From assembly GCA_018985225.1 (NCBI GenBank), contig JADGIF010000357.1:1-10180 (forward strand): a stretch of DNA of 10,180 nucleotides, read 5' to 3'. The notes under the pieces are model-generated. The model was not told the DNA's origin, searched no databases, and saw only the letters and a program-made list of their open reading frames with translations. The translations under genes and the position numbers were made by a program. Origin of the DNA: Amoeboradix gromovi (lineage: Eukaryota > Sanchytriomycota > Sanchytriomycetes > Sanchytriales > Sanchytriaceae). Below are positions 6,615-10,180 of this stretch, one piece after another. Each line of letters opens with the position of its first letter. Position 1 is the first letter of the stretch.

Positions 6615-8558
6615 TTACTCTTGCTGCCATTTGTAATTCACTACAATATCATCTGCTCTTTCTTCATTCAATTTCAGTTTCCCTAAATTGGTAGTGGATT
6701 GAATTCTACTTAATGCTGGACTCACTGACTTACCAATATTTGGTAGTGCATCGTCTGGTATTGTTAATCCGTAATGTCGCTTTAGTGCCAATCTTCTTGC
6801 TTTTTGGTACTCAATGCCCAATACTTTCCAATCCAATAAATCACTCAATCGCTCCGTTCTGTTTCTTAACTGAATTCTTTCTCTTCTTGATAATTTGCAG
6901 AAGTGCATCATGTGTTTAACAATTTCTTCAATACTTTCATCGACTGATTTCATTCTTCTGTCTACAATAAAAATTCCATACTCGTGCGTGTCTTTAATAA
7001 TCTCATCCATATAACATCCGAACCCACTTAGGTTAGTAGTTATACTGGGTACGCCTAATACGGTACATTCTGCGGGTGTATATCCCCAAGGTTCGTAATA
7101 AGATGGAAATACACCTAGATGGCAGCCTCGAACAAACTCTTCATACTCTATAGGAAACAACGGGCTATTGGCACTTAAAAACTCTGGGTGAAAGACTATC
7201 TTCACTCTGTCGTGGCTAGAGTTGAAAAGCTGTAATCTTCGAATGTCTTGTAGAACTGGATCATCACTAGAATCTGTCATATTATGGGTAACCACTGCAG
7301 GTGGAAGATCTCTCTTTAATGCCAGCACTCTTCTTTTTAATTGAATCTTTTCTTCTTTAGTTAACAAGTCCACTGTTGGCTGAATTCCTTTTAAACACAT
7401 TTCATATAATCTTTTGCCAATTTTCTGCTGTACATCTTCAACAGTAGCTTGCAATTGCTTGACCACTGCCTGACCTTTCATACTATCAACTGTGTAGCTC
7501 TGGTTACTTGCATGTGTGATAATAAAAGCAACAACTGTCATTTTAGATTTACTCTCTTTTAATCTCCAATTCAACCTAGCCAGTGATTCCAAATACATGT
7601 CAATGCCTTTGTTACGGTATTCGTATCTACCAGCGGTAAAGAAATACAGCGTATTGTCCAAATCAAAGTCTAAATGTCCATAGAAGTGGCCTCTGACAAA
7701 ATTGCTAATCTTCTCTTTGGCTTGCGCATGAAGGTTTTGAAATTCGTGTACAGCGGCAAATTTAGTGACATTTAATCCGTTGGGTGTTACACCATCGGGT
7801 TTTCGCTTTAAGAGCGATTCTGCTTCATATGCCGTTATGTGACTTACAGTCGTGAAAACATCAGCATTATGAGCTGCCCCTCGTTCAATACAATAGCGAT
7901 GATATATCTGACGCTGTCCAGCTTCTTTATCTACATCAAATGACTTCAAGTTATTATAAAAATCAGTTTCACCCGCACAGAGATATCTGCCCAACAGCGT
8001 TGCATGCGTAGTAAATATTGTGGCAATATTAAGATTCCAGGATCTGATAAGTGGTAAGCAAACGCCGCCCAGCCATTCGTGAGCGTGAACAACTACAGGG
8101 TTAGATTTTTGACGAGATACATACTCAGATACGAACCAAGCGACAACAAACCCAAACACAGTAGCGTTGTTTTGTTCCGTATCCTCGTCATAACTAGGTA
8201 CTTTGCAAACTTCCCATAATTCCTTTTTCCACTCTGGTAGTTTGTACCACAAACTACCCAAGTCAAACAAAATGACATAAGGGCTTCCTTCAATTAGCCA
8301 TCTACCAGTTAATACATTTAACCCTTCGTTTTTCAACACTTCCAAGCTCTCCTTAATAAATGGACCAAGTAGCGAGGCATCAACAGGTTCTACCTCAACA
8401 CTAGCATGCTTCTGGTTTAACATACCAAGCATGATATATTTACCTGGATAATAAGCAGAAGTAGTGGCTGCCTTTGTCCTGATAACAGTGTAAATTCCTC
8501 CTACCTTGTTGGCTACTTCATGTGAGACCTCAAATAGTTGTGTATCTTCAATTTTCAT
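6615..8558 (-). CDS. GSY: Glycogen [starch] synthase, GT3 family
   Basis: UDP-glucose-dependent glycogen synthase, which extends alpha-1,4-glucan chains in the cytosol. The 647-residue intron-free frame aligns over its whole length with yeast Gsy2 and animal GYS. Landmarks: ANKVGGIYTV (16-25), GRWLIEG (85-91), HAHEWLGG (158-165), TTHATLLGRYLCAG (183-196), PDGVTPNGLNV (254-264), AGRYEYRNKG (309-318), HPEFLSANSPL (457-467) and SYYEPWGYTPAEC (486-498) with the paired glutamates E489 and E497 of the active site. The regulatory helix SRRERIQLRNRTERLSDLLDW (557-577) keeps arginines 558, 559, 561, 565, 567 and 570, equivalent to the glucose-6-phosphate sensing cluster. The short tail has SVSPALSR (611-618), resembling the phosphorylated C-terminal site region, though it lacks the acidic end of yeast Gsy2. 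There is no N-terminal phosphorylation extension as in animals. It should be inhibited by phosphorylation and activated by glucose-6-phosphate. Confidence 0.97.
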   Translation of the reverse strand: MKIEDTQLFEVSHEVANKVGGIYTVIRTKAATTSAYYPGKYIMLGMLNQKHASVEVEPVDASLLGPFIKESLEVLKNEGLNVLTGRWLIEGSPYVILFDLGSLWYKLPEWKKELWEVCKVPSYDEDTEQNNATVFGFVVAWFVSEYVSRQKSNPVVVHAHEWLGGVCLPLIRSWNLNIATIFTTHATLLGRYLCAGETDFYNNLKSFDVDKEAGQRQIYHRYCIERGAAHNADVFTTVSHITAYEAESLLKRKPDGVTPNGLNVTKFAAVHEFQNLHAQAKEKISNFVRGHFYGHLDFDLDNTLYFFTAGRYEYRNKGIDMYLESLARLNWRLKESKSKMTVVAFIITHASNQSYTVDSMKGQAVVKQLQATVEDVQQKIGKRLYEMCLKGIQPTVDLLTKEEKIQLKRRVLALKRDLPPAVVTHNMTDSSDDPVLQDIRRLQLFNSSHDRVKIVFHPEFLSANSPLFPIEYEEFVRGCHLGVFPSYYEPWGYTPAECTVLGVPSITTNLSGFGCYMDEIIKDTHEYGIFIVDRRMKSVDESIEEIVKHMMHFCKLSRRERIQLRNRTERLSDLLDWKVLGIEYQKARRLALKRHYGLTIPDDALPNIGKSVSPALSRIQSTTNLGKLKLNEERADDIVVNYKWQQE

Positions 8559-8596
8559 ACGGAGTGTTTATGATGCCACTCGGAAAAACTCTAAAA

Positions 8597-8602
8597 TTTA
8601 TA
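8597..8602 (-). promoter_or_regulatory. TATA-like box of the glycogen synthase gene
   Basis: TTTATA on the + strand reads TATAAA on the - strand, 38 bp upstream of the ATG at 8558. The spacing fits a TATA box followed by a very short leader. It lies 5 bp from the end of the transposon-like sequence at 8608. Confidence 0.45.
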
Positions 8603-8607
8603 GACAC

Positions 8608-8642
8608 TTGGACATGTTCTGTTAAAATTAGAGTGAGAGTAA
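8608..8642. mobile_element. Diverged TGGGACA-type transposon end
   Basis: TTGGACATGTTCTGTTAAAA and the following 15 bases align without gaps to the start of the right 85-bp element (9986 onward), with about 28 of 35 matches by eye. Similarity fades after about 8642 and no matching opposite terminus was found, so this is an old or truncated copy. Confidence 0.6.
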
Positions 8643-9202
8643 GCCGATAAAAATAAGGATGCTGTGTGCACTGCAAACCGAAAATTGCAGTATGTGAATC
8701 CTGCTAGGCCACTGCACTAACTCTTGAACCATTAATAACACCAGCAAACTCGGAAAAGGTGATGAATTCAATCAACCGCGTATTTCTAACGCTCTCTTCC
8801 GCCTCAAAGACTATTATCCTGGATCACTGTAATTAAATACGTCTGAGTTGGAGGGTATTGACTGCTTCAATATAATCAGAACAGCCGTATAAAAAGTTCT
8901 ATTACTATATTTGGTTCTTTTCTACGTAGTTCGTCTTTGATGTGTAGTGGTCTTGACAGCTTCCTCTTTTGACACTTCAGTAGATAGATAACAACTTACT
9001 GAAATTTATAACCGTCTTTACACAAATTCAGAATAACAATCGTGTTCATTTTCCTTTGCATACCAAGGGTTACTGAAATACACAGCCCATACTCAAGCAC
9101 TAAAAAGTATAAATAAATTTACTAACGCTAGTCTTACAAAATCTATCGATTTGAATACTTTTTCAAGTCTTCATGTCAGGTGTGACATCTTAATTTTACA
9201 AT
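8643..9202. other. 560-bp interval without a recognisable gene
   Basis: No sustained reading frame, tRNA or other known feature was seen on either strand. It probably holds upstream regulatory sequence of glycogen synthase and decayed repeat DNA. TTACTAAC at about 9119-9126 resembles a yeast-type branch point, but no surrounding exons could be supported. Confidence 0.55.
8670..8691. repeat. Short hairpin
   Basis: ACTGCAA (8670-8676) and TTGCAGT (8685-8691) form a perfect 7-bp stem with an 8-base loop. No function assigned. Confidence 0.4.
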
Positions 9203-9680
9203 TGGGACATCAAATATAAAAACTGGACTAACTTTCTATAACAACTTGGCACATTATTTCAGCTTTATCAATTTTATGGATTCAAGAGGCGAATGGACAT
9301 TCAGCTAGTTGCGGAGTTGACGAGTATAAAGGAGAATAAATATTCTGTACAGCTATTCTCTTACTATTTCATCCAATCTTTATTTCAAATAAAATATCAC
9401 TATTACACTTCAAAGAAATAGATAAGAGTAATGATGTTAGTATAACATTACAAAATGGCTCTAGAAAAGAGTACCGTCTAAGAAGATGCACCTTTTGCTT
9501 AGATGCTCAACGACCTTGCATACTTGAAAGAGATGCAGGGTCTTCTAGTTTTATTTTAAAAAGAGGAATACAATCAATGAAAGAAAATTGGTATAATAGA
9601 TCTTTTATTAATGATAGAATTTCCTCCGTATGGAGCACCTTTAAAAACGAGTTAGTCTAGTTTTTATATTTGGTGTCCCA
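9203..9680. mobile_element. 478-bp transposon with about 30-bp terminal inverted repeats
   Basis: The left end TGGGACATCAAATATAAAAA (9203-9222, continuing to 9232) matches the reverse complement of 9651-9680 at 28 of 30 positions. AAT flanks both sides (9200-9202 and 9681-9683), a possible 3-bp target duplication. The ends share TGGGACAT, a TRTAAAAACT block and RGACTA with the 85-bp elements at the window edges, so all belong to one family. The interior carries a decayed reading frame listed separately. It looks like a non-autonomous deletion derivative. Superfamily cannot be assigned: the 3-bp flank would suit PIF/Harbinger, while the TA flanks of the 85-bp copies suit Tc1/mariner. Confidence 0.82.
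9242..9660 (+). pseudogene. Decayed reading frame inside the 478-bp transposon
   Basis: Two overlapping open stretches run toward the right end of the element. One frame is open from 9242 to a TAG at 9419-9421, with an ATG at 9293 starting MDIQLVAELTSIKENKY. A second frame is open from 9340 to a TAG at 9658-9660, within 25 bases of the element's end, but has no useful ATG. The second contains RLRRCTFCLDAQRPC, a CxxC plus a third Cys, and ends in SVWSTFKNELV. A frameshift near 9413-9421 would join them. Alternatively, a 29-nt GT-AG intron (9324-9352) would give one 112-residue frame from 9293. It is probably the C-terminal remnant of the family's transposase. I do not recognise the family; a Cys-rich C-terminus is only weakly reminiscent of piggyBac. 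Confidence 0.5.
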
Positions 9681-9983
9681 AATGTAACACTTGAATTTAT
9701 TGAATTTTAGACTTTGTTTACTTTTAAATTTGAAATCAGGTACTGAGACTTGCTCCATTTTTCATAGTAACGCTACTTGTGCTAATGTCCTTTTGAAATA
9801 AACGTAGCCCAAATTTCGCAATCAGAAGAAGCGTATTCAGAGTTGATGTTCTCACCAAAACTCAGGGTTCCTTAGAAAACCAAGAACCCCCACAGAGATA
9901 CTAAAGCCTCAAGTCACTCCAATATGCTGGTTGTACCTTCCACCACTTTTAGGCGCAATGTAATATGAACGCACATACTTCTA
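9681..9983. other. 303-bp interval without a gene
   Basis: Between the 478-bp transposon and the right end repeat no coding or RNA gene was seen. It contains one small hairpin at 9865-9889. Confidence 0.55.
9865..9889. repeat. Small hairpin
   Basis: GGGTTCCTT (9865-9873) pairs with AAGAACCC (9882-9889), with one bulged C and an 8-base loop. No function assigned. Confidence 0.4.
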
Positions 9984-10165
9984 TATGGGACATGCTCTGT
10001 AAAAAGTAGACTGTGGGTAAAAAGCGAGTGACGAGACTTACCCAGTTGAACTTTTCACAGTAGTGTCCCATATTTCTTCACCTAGGCAATAGGCGAAACT
10101 ACATTATCAGTGATCCTTTGTTGCCAACCTGGTCTCTCACCATTCGCTAGCAAACTATCTACCAC
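9984..10165. repeat. Inverted end repeat, right copy
   Basis: Reverse complement of 1-182 at roughly 94% identity. The last 15 bases of the window (10166-10180) lie outside the part that can be compared, because the left copy is cut at position 1. The mismatches include several transitions, as expected for two independently ageing copies. Confidence 0.93.
9986..10070. mobile_element. 85-bp TGGGACA...TGTCCCA element (MITE-like), right
   Basis: Same length and termini as the left element but in inverted orientation: TGGGACA at 9986-9992, TGTCCCA at 10064-10070, with TA on both sides. Its inward-facing end carries the TGGGACATGCTCTGTAAAAA version found at the inner side of the left copy. Confidence 0.7.
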
Positions 10166-10180
10166 TTGAAGATTATTACA

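Noticed and set aside
8715-8740. tRNA B-box-like GGTTCAA on the minus strand
   Set aside because: The following bases do not match the B-box consensus and no cloverleaf stems or A box could be drawn.
9120-9202. Intron branch point TTACTAAC with downstream CAG suggesting a hidden gene
   Set aside because: No open exon could be supported on either side and no homology was seen; probably chance in AT-rich DNA.
9203-9680. Assignment of the 478-bp element to piggyBac
   Set aside because: The flanks are not TTAA and the Cys pattern fits only loosely, so no superfamily was assigned.
1-10180. Linear plasmid or giant single transposon with terminal inverted repeats
   Set aside because: The enclosed genes are ordinary host metabolic and signalling genes; there is no polymerase, terminal protein or intact transposase, and the repeat family also occurs internally (8608, 9203-9680). 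A contig ending in dispersed repeats is simpler.

Overview
The window looks like nuclear DNA of an intron-poor, AT-rich opisthokont, most likely an early-diverging zoosporic fungus (a chytrid or a relative). Reasons: a GT3 glycogen synthase of fungal/animal type; a short-repeat leucine-rich-repeat protein with an apparent GPI tail, a style I associate with chytrids; a Dictyostelium cAMP-receptor-like seven-helix receptor; AATAAA signals at gene ends; and no bacterial-type operons or ribosome-binding sites. A parvin homologue (integrin adhesion machinery) is unusual for a fungus, so an aphelid, another holozoan-like lineage or a basal fungus remain open.

Layout. The two ends carry one repeat in inverted orientation (1-182 and 9984-10165, about 11 differences by eye). 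Each copy holds an 85-bp element with TGGGACA...TGTCCCA ends. After the left repeat comes a thiol/thiocyanate methyltransferase-like gene (465-1046, +), then about 0.8 kb without a recognisable gene. A dense block of five genes follows (1862-8558): surface LRR protein (+), cAR-like GPCR (-), glutaryl-CoA dehydrogenase (+), a parvin-like two-CH-domain protein (+, frame change best explained by a very short intron) and glycogen synthase (-). Gaps inside this block are only 26-109 bp. The last 1.6 kb is gene-poor and transposon-rich: a diverged TGGGACA-type end abutting the glycogen synthase promoter (8608-8642), a complete 478-bp element with roughly 30-bp inverted ends (9203-9680) carrying a decayed reading frame, and the right end repeat.

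The genes do not form one pathway. They cover carbon storage (glycogen synthase), mitochondrial lysine/tryptophan breakdown (GCDH), small-molecule methylation, and cell-surface sensing or adhesion (LRR protein, GPCR, parvin). The most notable items are the parvin with a candidate 19-nt intron, the TGGGACA transposon family present at four places with very different internal content, and the AATAAA signals fused to stop codons.
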